Part shown: positions 1 to 6,872 of the stretch, piece by piece
Layout of the letters: each line of letters begins with the position of its first letter
Numbering within the stretch: position 1 is the first letter of the stretch
Assembly: GCA_019090295.1 (NCBI GenBank)
Contig: JAHRWG010000078.1
Coordinates: 1-10,211, forward strand
Reading direction: 5' to 3'
From: Cycloclasticus sp.
GTDB lineage: Bacteria > Pseudomonadota > Gammaproteobacteria > Methylococcales > Cycloclasticaceae
Length of the DNA: 10,211 nucleotides
The notes under the pieces: model-generated
Database searches by the model: none
What the model saw: the letters and a program-made list of their open reading frames with translations, nothing else
Told to the model about the DNA's origin: nothing
Position numbers and translations under genes: made by a program

Positions 1-837
1 CGAGTTTTGCCGGCAAGTAAGGCGATTCCTAAGGAGATGATGCCGGTGGTGGATAAGCCGGTTATTCAATATGTGGTTGAAGAGGCGGTGGCTGCGGGCA
101 TTAAAGACATTATTTTAGTGACGCGTAGCGGTAAATCAGCGATTGAGGATCACTTTGATAGCCATTATGAGCTAGAAGCTGAGTTAGCGCGCAAGAATAA
201 AACGGCACTTTTAGCGGCTATTCAACAGATCATCCCCAGCGATGTATCCATTATTGCCGTTCGTCAGGATCAGGCAAAAGGATTGGGCCATGCGGTGCAT
301 TGTGCGGCTTCCCTTATAAATGATGAGCCGTTTGCGGTTATCTTGCCGGATGTGTTGGTGAATAATGCGGCTGATAAGTCAAATGATTTAGCGCGGATGG
401 TGGCGGAGTTTGAAGTAACCTCTGCCGCGCAAATTATGGTAGGTGAGGTGGCGGCCGAGAAAGTGCAATCGTACGGTATTGCAGATTGTAAGGGTGCTCA
501 GCTGGCAGCGGGGCAATCCACACCGATTAGCGGTTTGGTTGAAAAGCCAGCGCCAGAGCAAGCACCATCTAATCTAGCGGTGATTGGTCGTTATATTTTG
601 CCTGCCCGAGTGATGGGCTTGCTGGCAGATGGGAAACCAGGCGCTGGCGGTGAAATTCAGCTAACCGATGCGATTGATAGTTTGCTAAGTGAGCAATCTG
701 TTGCGGCCTATAAAATGACCGGTGAGACCTACGATTGTGGTGAAAAGCTGGGCTATGTGAAGGCCAATATTGCCTATGGTTTGCAGCACATTGAAACTGC
801 AGCTGGCTTGAAAGAATTTATTAAAAACTTGGCCTGA
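1..837 (+). CDS. galU: UTP--glucose-1-phosphate uridylyltransferase GalU, 5'-truncated by the window edge
   Basis: GalU makes UDP-glucose from UTP and glucose 1-phosphate in the cytoplasm, supplying glycans and, through UDP-glucose dehydrogenase, UDP-glucuronate. The frame is open from base 1. Its first codon (CGA, Arg) appears to be the Arg of the family's N-terminal GxGTR nucleotide-binding loop, so about 15-20 residues are missing upstream; the TTG at 7 is an internal Leu, not a start. Visible GalU motifs are LPASKAIPKEMMPVVDKP just after the edge, LPDVLV with the metal/nucleotide-site Asp at 349-351, and GLVEKP with the conserved Lys at 544-546, followed by the GRYIL and GGEIQLTDAI segments. 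The remaining length fits a family of about 280-300 residues. The TGA stop lies 2 bases before pgi, implying one transcript. Identity is secure; only the start is outside the window. Confidence 0.96.
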   Translation, partial: RVLPASKAIPKEMMPVVDKPVIQYVVEEAVAAGIKDIILVTRSGKSAIEDHFDSHYELEAELARKNKTALLAAIQQIIPSDVSIIAVRQDQAKGLGHAVHCAASLINDEPFAVILPDVLVNNAADKSNDLARMVAEFEVTSAAQIMVGEVAAEKVQSYGIADCKGAQLAAGQSTPISGLVEKPAPEQAPSNLAVIGRYILPARVMGLLADGKPGAGGEIQLTDAIDSLLSEQSVAAYKMTGETYDCGEKLGYVKANIAYGLQHIETAAGLKEFIKNLA

Positions 838-839
838 TT

Positions 840-2477
840 ATGGCTATGACAGGTATTGCAGCATGGGTTGAGTTGCAAATCCATGCTGAAGAATTTAAAG
901 GTGCGCACCTTAAAGATTTATTCGAGCAAGATGCGAAGCGCTTTGAGACGTTTAGTTTTTCTTACGATAAGTACCTACTGGACTTATCGAAGCAGCGAAT
1001 TAACCAGCAAACCTTGAATAACCTGATTGATTTAGCGCGTCAGCAAGAATTACCGAGTTGGATAGAGCGTTTGTTTAATGCCGATAAGGTGAATGACTCC
1101 GAGCAGCGCGCAGCATTGCATATGGCCTTACGTCAACCAAAGGGGGCGTCGTTACAACACGAGGGAAAAGATGTTGTCAGTGATGTGCAGGCATCCTTAG
1201 CAAAAATGCAAATCCTCGTTGAGCAAATTCAAAATGCTCAGTGGCGAGGGTACGATGGACGACCTATTAGCAGTGTGGTGAATATTGGTGTGGGTGGTTC
1301 AAGCCTTGGCCCCTTGATGGTGTGTGATGCTCTAGAAAAGTATGCGCCAGCTGATACGGTAACGCTTGATGTGCACTTTGTGTCCTCGATGGATGGCAGT
1401 GAGTTGGAGAAGTTATTGCCTAAGCTTGACCCTGCGACCACGCTATTTATTGTGGCCTCTAAAACCTTTACCACGGTTGATACCTTGGCGAACGCTAATA
1501 CCGCTAGAGAGTGGTTGCTAGCGGCCAGCAAACAGCCGGTTGAATTGATTAATCAACACCATTTTATTGCGGCAACGGCTAGCCCGTCGGCTGCAGAAAG
1601 CTGGGGTGTTCCTATCTCGCACCAATTGCTGCTTTGGGATTGGGTGGGTGGCCGATACTCGTTGTGGTCGGTCATTGGTATGCCGATTGCCTTAAAAGTG
1701 GGTATGGCGCAATTCCGTGAGTTGCTGCAGGGTGCACACCAAATGGATAAGCACTTTAGGCAGGCACCATTGGCGAGTAATTTGCCGGTACTGCTGGGTT
1801 TAATGGGGGTATGGAATATTAATTTTCTGGGGATTCATGCGCATGCTATTTTACCTTATGATGGCCGCTTAGCTCAATTTCCAGCCTACCTTGAGCAATT
1901 GGAAATGGAGAGTAATGGCAAGAGTGTTAATCGTGATGGTCAGCGGATTGCTTATCGCACCTGCCCGGTACTTTGGGGACAAGTGGGCTCGAATGCTCAA
2001 CATGCTTTCTATCAGCTATTGCACCAAGGAACTGAGCCGGTGATGTGTGACTTTATTACCCCAGCGGTGCGTTATGATGGTGAGGGTGATGAGTTGCAAA
2101 AACAGCATCAGTTATCACTGGCCAACTGTTTGGCGCAATCTCGCTTGCTGGCCTTGGGTGACAGCCGAGAGCCTGAGAGTGACGGTGCGTCTAAGTTTAA
2201 ACATTATGATGGCAATCAGCCCAGTACGACATTAATGCTTGATGCGCTAACACCCGAAACATTAGGTGGTTTGATCGCCCTGTATGAACATAAAGTGTTT
2301 GTACAATCGGTTATTTGGCAAATAAACCCATTTGACCAGTGGGGTGTTGAGCAAGGTAAAAAGGTAGCAACCTCTTTACTGACTCAGCTAGGAAGTGGTT
2401 TGGGTGATGGTTTAGACGCATCAACGGATGGCTTGCTGCGACATATTCAGCAGCAAACACGGGGAGCTGGACAGTGA
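840..2477 (+). CDS. pgi: Glucose-6-phosphate isomerase
   Basis: Pgi interconverts glucose 6-phosphate and fructose 6-phosphate in the cytoplasm, linking glycolysis/gluconeogenesis to the glucose-1-phosphate used by GalU. The 545-residue length is normal for the long bacterial form. Visible landmarks are the phosphate-binding NIGVGGSSLGP (148-158) and SKTFTT (207-212) loops, the family signature GGRYSLWS (270-277) with Arg272, ESNGK (357-361) with catalytic Glu357, GSNAQHAF (383-390) with catalytic His388, and the C-terminal signature NPFDQWGVEQGKK (496-508) with catalytic Lys507. All expected active-site residues are present, so it should be active. ATG at 840 is used; a second in-frame ATG at 846 cannot be excluded, and neither has a strong Shine-Dalgarno, which suits reinitiation after galU 2 bases upstream. 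Its stop overlaps the next start. Confidence 0.97.
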   Translation: MAMTGIAAWVELQIHAEEFKGAHLKDLFEQDAKRFETFSFSYDKYLLDLSKQRINQQTLNNLIDLARQQELPSWIERLFNADKVNDSEQRAALHMALRQPKGASLQHEGKDVVSDVQASLAKMQILVEQIQNAQWRGYDGRPISSVVNIGVGGSSLGPLMVCDALEKYAPADTVTLDVHFVSSMDGSELEKLLPKLDPATTLFIVASKTFTTVDTLANANTAREWLLAASKQPVELINQHHFIAATASPSAAESWGVPISHQLLLWDWVGGRYSLWSVIGMPIALKVGMAQFRELLQGAHQMDKHFRQAPLASNLPVLLGLMGVWNINFLGIHAHAILPYDGRLAQFPAYLEQLEMESNGKSVNRDGQRIAYRTCPVLWGQVGSNAQHAFYQLLHQGTEPVMCDFITPAVRYDGEGDELQKQHQLSLANCLAQSRLLALGDSREPESDGASKFKHYDGNQPSTTLMLDALTPETLGGLIALYEHKVFVQSVIWQINPFDQWGVEQGKKVATSLLTQLGSGLGDGLDASTDGLLRHIQQQTRGAGQ

Positions 2478-3736
2478 GGATCAATGTGTATGGTGGCGGG
2501 CTGTCTGCCTGGGTAGCGGCTGCATGTTTAGCAAAGGTTGGAAATGATGTTGTTATTGACGAGATGGCGGGGCAGCAGCAGCTTGCATTAGGTGAGCTGT
2601 CAGTTATTGGTGACGAACCGGGTTTGTTGCCGCTAATTAAACAGCAAATAACGGCTGGGCGCTTAGTTCGACGACAACGTGATGTACATATCGGGACGAC
2701 GATCCACTGGTTGGCCTTGCAGCCATCTGAAAAACTGATTGCTGAGCGAGTAGTTGGTGCCTTGAGTGACTCAGGTGTAACAGGCTTGTTGGTTATTAAC
2801 CAATGTAACTTTGCTGTGGGCGCCACACAGGAACTTCAGGTTGATTTAGCGACAACCGGCGATATGGTGTATGTGCCAGACAACCTGCAAGAAGGAATGG
2901 CCTTGCGAGACTTTTTGCAGCCTAAGCGAATAATTTTAGGGCTGGATAATGATGAGGCGCTGGTTAAAACACGGTCGCTATTTCGGCCATTTACAGTGAA
3001 CCTTGATGCCTTACAGTTGATGAGCTCTAGAGAAGCGGAGTTTACAAAGTTTGCGATTACAGGCATGTTGGCTATCCGCTTAGGCTATATCAATGAACTA
3101 GCTAATTTGGCGGATCTACTGAAGGTGGATATTAGTGTGGTGCAAGAGGGAATGGGGAGCGACCCACGTGTGGGGCCTCATTACTTGTCGGCAGGGTGTG
3201 GTTTTGGTGGACAGAATTTTGATGCCTATGTGTCAACATTTTCGAGTATTCTTCAACAGCAGCGCGACGGTTCGTTACTTAAAGCAGCGGTGGATGAAAA
3301 TGAGCAACAAAAGGAGTTGCTCTTTAGGAAGTTTTGGCAGCATTATCACGGTGACATTCAAGGAAAGGTGGTGGCTATTTGGGGGGCGTCTTTTAAGCCT
3401 GGTACAGCCAGCATTGATAATGCGCCCAGTTTGAAAATTATAGATGCGCTGATTTCACAGGGTGTTAAGGTTAGGGTGCACGACCCAGAGGCACTGGCAA
3501 AGCTTCAACAGTATTACTTGAACGAACCACTTATCTGTTATGCCAACAGCCCGCTGGATGCTGTGATGGGAGCGGATGCGCTGCTGCTGGTAACGGAGTG
3601 GCCGGAATATTGGTCACCTGATTATGCACAGCTATTAGGCCGGATGCGACACCCGCTGATTATTGATGGGCGCAATATATTTGATAAAGCCATGTTGCAA
3701 CAATATGGCTTTAGCTATTTAGGGGTTGGGCGTTAG
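2474..3736 (+). CDS. Degenerate UDP-glucose 6-dehydrogenase homologue (probable pseudoenzyme or altered function)
   Basis: The 420 residues align along their length with the UDP-glucose/GDP-mannose dehydrogenase family: N-terminal Rossmann domain (about 1-125), central helical/dimerisation region (about 180-275, with TKFAITGMLAIRLGYINELA), and C-terminal UDP-binding domain (about 295-420, with WGASFKPGT, VTEWPEYWSPD and DGRNIFD). Canonical enzymes oxidise UDP-glucose to UDP-glucuronate with two NAD+. Here the catalytic motif GGSCFPKD reads GGQNFDAY (245-252): the nucleophilic Cys is Asn248, and the Lys and Asp are Ala251 and Tyr252. The Asn four residues after conserved Lys192 is Thr196, the NPEFLREG motif reads VPDNLQEG (134-141), and the dinucleotide loop GxGxxG reads GGGLSA (7-12). 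Lys192 and Glu140 remain. The GTG start overlaps the pgi stop by 4 bases (GTGA), so translation is probably coupled. The frame is intact, so it is not an obvious pseudogene. Family assignment is secure; loss of dehydrogenase activity is inferred. Confidence 0.88.
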   Translation: MRINVYGGGLSAWVAAACLAKVGNDVVIDEMAGQQQLALGELSVIGDEPGLLPLIKQQITAGRLVRRQRDVHIGTTIHWLALQPSEKLIAERVVGALSDSGVTGLLVINQCNFAVGATQELQVDLATTGDMVYVPDNLQEGMALRDFLQPKRIILGLDNDEALVKTRSLFRPFTVNLDALQLMSSREAEFTKFAITGMLAIRLGYINELANLADLLKVDISVVQEGMGSDPRVGPHYLSAGCGFGGQNFDAYVSTFSSILQQQRDGSLLKAAVDENEQQKELLFRKFWQHYHGDIQGKVVAIWGASFKPGTASIDNAPSLKIIDALISQGVKVRVHDPEALAKLQQYYLNEPLICYANSPLDAVMGADALLLVTEWPEYWSPDYAQLLGRMRHPLIIDGRNIFDKAMLQQYGFSYLGVGR

Positions 3737-3817
3737 TCTAGTGTTTGGTTTAACTGTTAAGGCTCGGCTGTTTAAATAAGGCTGAGTTAGTTGTAATAAT
3801 GAAATAAAATAATAAAT

Positions 3818-5737
3818 ATGGATATTTTCTCTTTTCCCAAGTGGCTTATTGCTCGAAGTCGCTATGTAAAACGCGGCATGACGGTGCTCTTTGATGTGGT
3901 GGTGCTTAACTTTTCGTTGTGGTTGGCATTTTCGTTACGCTTAGGTGAGTTGTATTGGCCCGAGGCGGATGTGAAGCTACTCTTTTTCATGGCACCTTTT
4001 GTTGCCGTTCCGGTTTTTATTCGTTTAGGCTTATACCGAGCGATTATTCGCTATATTGGCTTTCATTCCTTGTGGGTGGTGGTAAAGGCCGTTTCCTTGT
4101 ACGCATTATTATTGTCAGCAATGGTATTGTTGATCAACATAGAGGCCGTACCAAGATCCGTACATATCATCAACTGGCTAGTGGCCTTAATGATGATAGG
4201 GGGGAGTAGAATGATTGTGCGCTGGTGGCTTGCTGGGGTGTTTTCAACGGCATCGAACGATAAGGCAGGGCGGAAATTTGTTATTTATGGTGCTGGCTCA
4301 GCGGGTGTGCAACTAATGGAGCAGTTGAAGATGAGGAGCGACCTGCAAGTGGTTGGCTTTATAGATGATGAAGCATCCTTGCATCGTCGCCAACTGGGTG
4401 ATATTAAGGTGCACCCATTTAGTCATTTAAGTTACCTAGTAGAGCATAAAGGCGTTACTGGTGTTTTGCTGGCGATGCCTTCTCTATCTCGTTCCCGTAG
4501 AAATGAAATTATTACCTTACTTGAGCCTTTTTCAGTAAAGGTTTTAACCTTGCCGACGCTAGCTGAAATAGCAGGTGGTGAGGTTAAAGTTGATGATATT
4601 CGTGATGTAGAAATTGAAGACCTATTGGGGCGGGATCAGGTGATGCCAGATGCGTCACTGATGAGTAAGAATATTCAGCATAAAGTAGTCATGGTAACAG
4701 GTGCTGGTGGTTCTATAGGTTCTGAACTATGCCGACAGATCATTCACTTGCGGCCCAAAGAACTGGTTTTATTTGAGCATAGCGAATTTGCATTGTATTC
4801 AATTGAACGTGAGCTACAGCACTACATTCAAGGTGGCGATATTGTTATTCGCCCTGTCCTTGGTTCGGTAGTGGAAAAAGAAAGAGTATTGCAGGCATGC
4901 CAGTTGGCTAAAGTGCAAACGTTGTATCATGCAGCAGCTTATAAGCATGTGCCCTTGGTGGAGCAAAACCCAAGAGAGGCGATTAGGAATAATGTTATAG
5001 GGACGCTGAATGTAGCAGAGGCAGCCATTGCTGCAGGTGTTGAGAACTTTATTCTTATTTCAACCGATAAGGCGGTGCGACCAACCAATACCATGGGTGC
5101 GTCGAAGAGGATGGCCGAATTAGTGCTACAGGCACTGAATGAAAAACATTCAGAAAAGGGCTTAACTCGGTTTGCCATGGTACGGTTTGGTAATGTACTG
5201 GGTTCATCGGGCTCAGTCATACCCTTGTTTAAGCAGCAAATTCAACAAGGTGGGCCAGTAACCGTGACCGACCCAAATATTACCCGTTATTTCATGACGA
5301 TACCCGAAGCGGCTCAATTAGTGATTCAAGCTGGAGCGATGGCCGAGGGGGGAGATGTCTTTGTGCTTGATATGGGAGAGCCAGTTAGGATTGCAGAGCT
5401 TGCCAAGAGAATGATTCACCTGAGTGGGTTAGAGGTTAAAGATGACAATACGCCACACGGAGATATCGCTATCAAATTTACTGGACTTAGACCAGGAGAG
5501 AAACTGTATGAGGAGTTGTTGATTGGGGATGACGTAGTGGGTACCGAGCATGTTAAAATTATGCGGGCAAACGAGGCAATGCTGCCATGGTGTGAACTGG
5601 AGCCTTTATTAAAAAATATACAGAAAGCAGTGGATAATAATGACGATGAAGCTATTCGCGCCATTTTGCATAAAGTAGTAGCAGGGTATAAGCCTCAATG
5701 TGATATTGTTAACGTGCTATCAAGGGCTGTGAGTTGA
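3818..5737 (+). CDS. Membrane-bound nucleoside-diphosphate-sugar 4,6-dehydratase, WbpM/PglF/CapD/FlaA1 family
   Basis: This family converts UDP-GlcNAc to UDP-4-keto-6-deoxy-HexNAc, the first step toward QuiNAc, FucNAc or bacillosamine-type sugars for O-antigen, capsule or protein glycans. The 639-residue protein has the long-form architecture: four hydrophobic segments (about 23-41, 53-70, 86-107, 114-130), a first Rossmann domain (VIYGAGSAG, 155-163), and a catalytic extended-SDR domain with TGAGGSIG (294-301). The catalytic region ISTDKAVRPTN ends in NTMGASK (424-430), with Met426 in place of the usual SDR Tyr, as is typical of these dehydratases, and Lys430. FTGLRPGEKLYEELL (554-568) is also characteristic. 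The ATG at 3818 gives the normal N-terminus before the first membrane segment, but the AT-rich DNA ahead of it shows no clear Shine-Dalgarno. It lies 81 bases after the dehydrogenase homologue and could share its transcript. The exact substrate cannot be read from sequence. Confidence 0.93.
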   Translation: MDIFSFPKWLIARSRYVKRGMTVLFDVVVLNFSLWLAFSLRLGELYWPEADVKLLFFMAPFVAVPVFIRLGLYRAIIRYIGFHSLWVVVKAVSLYALLLSAMVLLINIEAVPRSVHIINWLVALMMIGGSRMIVRWWLAGVFSTASNDKAGRKFVIYGAGSAGVQLMEQLKMRSDLQVVGFIDDEASLHRRQLGDIKVHPFSHLSYLVEHKGVTGVLLAMPSLSRSRRNEIITLLEPFSVKVLTLPTLAEIAGGEVKVDDIRDVEIEDLLGRDQVMPDASLMSKNIQHKVVMVTGAGGSIGSELCRQIIHLRPKELVLFEHSEFALYSIERELQHYIQGGDIVIRPVLGSVVEKERVLQACQLAKVQTLYHAAAYKHVPLVEQNPREAIRNNVIGTLNVAEAAIAAGVENFILISTDKAVRPTNTMGASKRMAELVLQALNEKHSEKGLTRFAMVRFGNVLGSSGSVIPLFKQQIQQGGPVTVTDPNITRYFMTIPEAAQLVIQAGAMAEGGDVFVLDMGEPVRIAELAKRMIHLSGLEVKDDNTPHGDIAIKFTGLRPGEKLYEELLIGDDVVGTEHVKIMRANEAMLPWCELEPLLKNIQKAVDNNDDEAIRAILHKVVAGYKPQCDIVNVLSRAVS

Positions 5738-5785
5738 TATTTTTCAAGTTTTTACATTTAGTTTGCTAAAGATAGGCTTGAGATA

Positions 5786-5814
5786 TTGTTATTTACTTAA
5801 AAAATAGATAGAAT
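5786..5814 (+). promoter_or_regulatory. Predicted sigma-70 promoter of rplM-rpsI
   Basis: TTGTTA (5786-5791) and TAGAAT (5809-5814) are separated by exactly 17 bases and match the -35/-10 consensus at 4/6 and 5/6 positions. The -10 is followed by the GC-rich ACGCGGC, a discriminator type associated in enterobacteria with growth-rate and ppGpp control of ribosomal promoters. The inferred start near 5821 gives a leader of about 40 bases before the rplM ATG. It sits in the 124-base gap after the dehydratase gene, where I saw no intrinsic terminator, so upstream readthrough is also possible. Confidence 0.6.
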
Positions 5815-5861
5815 ACGCGGCTCTTTGATAGACCCGCATCCATAGTGAGTGGAAATACGAA

Positions 5862-6290
5862 ATGAAAACATTTAGTGCAAAAGCAGAAGAAGTAGAACAC
5901 GATTGGTACGTAGTTGATGCTGAAGGTAAAGCCTTGGGCCGTTTAGCGTCTGAGATCGCTTTTAGATTACGTGGCAAACATAAGCCAGAATACACGCCGC
6001 ATGTAGATACGGGTGATTTTATTGTTGTAGTCAACGCTGAAAAAATCGGTGTGACTGGCAATAAAGAAAAAGATAAAATGTACCATCATCACACAGGTTA
6101 CATTGGTAACTTGAAGTCTATTCCTTTAGGAAAGCTTCGTGAAACACATCCTGAGCGTATTATCCAATCAGCTGTAAAAGGCATGTTGCCTAAAAACACA
6201 TTGGGTAGAAATATGTTCAAAAAAATGAAAGTATTTGTTGGTCCTGAGCATACGCATCAAGCACAACAACCTAAAACGTTAGATATTTAA
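5862..6290 (+). CDS. rplM: 50S ribosomal protein L13 (uL13)
   Basis: L13 is an early-assembly protein of the large ribosomal subunit that binds 23S rRNA. The 142-residue length is the family norm. The start MKTFSAK, the segment [16 protein letters not shown] (15-30), [16 protein letters not shown] (37-52) and the family signature over 105-127 ([17 protein letters not shown] and following) are all clear, as is the C-terminal QQPKTLDI. The gene heads the usual rplM-rpsI pair, 15 bases before rpsI. Codon choice favours GGT, CGT and similar codons of highly expressed genes. The ribosome-binding site is weak (GAGTGG at 5847-5852). In E. coli L13 represses its own operon through the leader; whether that happens here cannot be seen directly. 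Confidence 0.98.
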   Translation: MKTFSAKAEEVEHDWYVVDAEGKALGRLASEIAFRLRGKHKPEYTPHVDTGDFIVVVNAEKIGVTGNKEKDKMYHHHTGYIGNLKSIPLGKLRETHPERIIQSAVKGMLPKNTLGRNMFKKMKVFVGPEHTHQAQQPKTLDI

Positions 6291-6305
6291 CAAGAGTTTA
6301 TTATC

Positions 6306-6698
6306 ATGGCACAAACCCAATATTATGGAACCGGTCGTCGTAAAAGTTCAGTTGCACGTGTTTTTGCACGTCCTGGTAAAGGCGAGATTAAAATTAATAA
6401 CGCATCTTTAGATGAGTATTTTGGCCGCGAAACTGATCGTATGATCGTTCGTCAGCCTTTAGAAACAGCTGAAGCAACTGAAAAATTTGATTTTCTTATC
6501 ACTGTTAAAGGTGGTGGTACATCAGGTCAAGCTGGGGCAATTAGATTAGGTATTACTCGTGCATTGATGGAGTTTGATGGTGAATTGCGTCCTGCACTAC
6601 GTAAAGCAGGTTTTGTAACACGTGACTCACGTGAAGTAGAGCGTAAGAAAGTTGGTTTGCACAAAGCCAGAAAACGCCCTCAATACTCAAAGCGTTAA
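6306..6698 (+). CDS. rpsI: 30S ribosomal protein S9 (uS9)
   Basis: S9 belongs to the head of the small subunit, and its C-terminal tail reaches the P-site tRNA. All 130 residues are present: [15 protein letters not shown] (6-20), the signature [19 protein letters not shown] (69-87), and the basic tail ending RPQYSKR with the terminal Arg130 that contacts tRNA. It is cotranscribed with rplM (15-base gap; only a modest AAGAG ribosome-binding site before ATG 6306). Two hairpins follow the stop, the second a typical intrinsic terminator, so the operon ends here and does not run into the downstream diguanylate cyclase gene. Confidence 0.98.
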   Translation: MAQTQYYGTGRRKSSVARVFARPGKGEIKINNASLDEYFGRETDRMIVRQPLETAEATEKFDFLITVKGGGTSGQAGAIRLGITRALMEFDGELRPALRKAGFVTRDSREVERKKVGLHKARKRPQYSKR

Positions 6699-6711
6699 AA
6701 TTACGGATAAG

Positions 6712-6735
6712 ACAAAGCAGATTCCTGTGCTTTGT
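6712..6735 (+). other. First hairpin after rpsI
   Basis: ACAAAGCA (6712-6719) and TGCTTTGT (6728-6735) form a perfect 8-bp stem with an 8-base loop, 13 bases past the rpsI stop. No run of T follows, so by itself it is not an intrinsic terminator. It may protect the mRNA 3' end or assist the terminator that begins 7 bases later. Confidence 0.5.
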
Positions 6736-6741
6736 TACTTT

Positions 6742-6773
6742 AAAAAAGCTCATCAGTTTGGTGGGCTTTTTTT
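6742..6773 (+). terminator. Intrinsic terminator of rplM-rpsI
   Basis: A-tract 6742-6747 plus GCTCATC (6748-6754) pairs with GGTGGGC (6760-6766) and the following T-run (6767-6773). The core stem is 7 bp with two G-U pairs, extended by six A-T pairs, with the 5-base loop AGTTT (6755-6759). The trailing seven T residues are the classic Rho-independent signature. The A-tract would give a weaker T-run on the opposite strand, but no minus-strand gene ends here. Confidence 0.88.
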
Positions 6774-6872
6774 ATGCTGTTTGCAAAAGAACAGGCTGGA
6801 AAAGCAGCAAAACTTTTTTGGCGGAGTGGTTTATACTTTTATCAACAAGAAGAAATATTAACGTAGAACTCT

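Noticed and set aside
7..9. TTG that could be read as the galU start
   Set aside because: It is the Leu of the GTR-x-LP motif; the frame is open to base 1 and GalU needs its N-terminal GxGTR loop upstream.
2311..2826. Open frame of 171 codons on the minus strand across the pgi/dehydrogenase junction
   Set aside because: It is antisense to two clearly conserved coding regions, has no ribosome-binding site and resembles no family I know.
3763..3786. Stem CTCGGC/GCTGAG with a 12-base loop between the dehydrogenase homologue and the dehydratase
   Set aside because: Only 6 core pairs with a G-U and no T-run; not a credible terminator.
5757..5770. TTTAG/CTAAA hairpin after the dehydratase gene
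   Set aside because: Five weak pairs and no T-run; it cannot be called a terminator.
6832..6837. TATACT as a -10 for the diguanylate cyclase gene
   Set aside because: No -35-like hexamer at 15-19 bases and no extended -10 TG, so a promoter cannot be supported although one must lie somewhere in 6774-6872.
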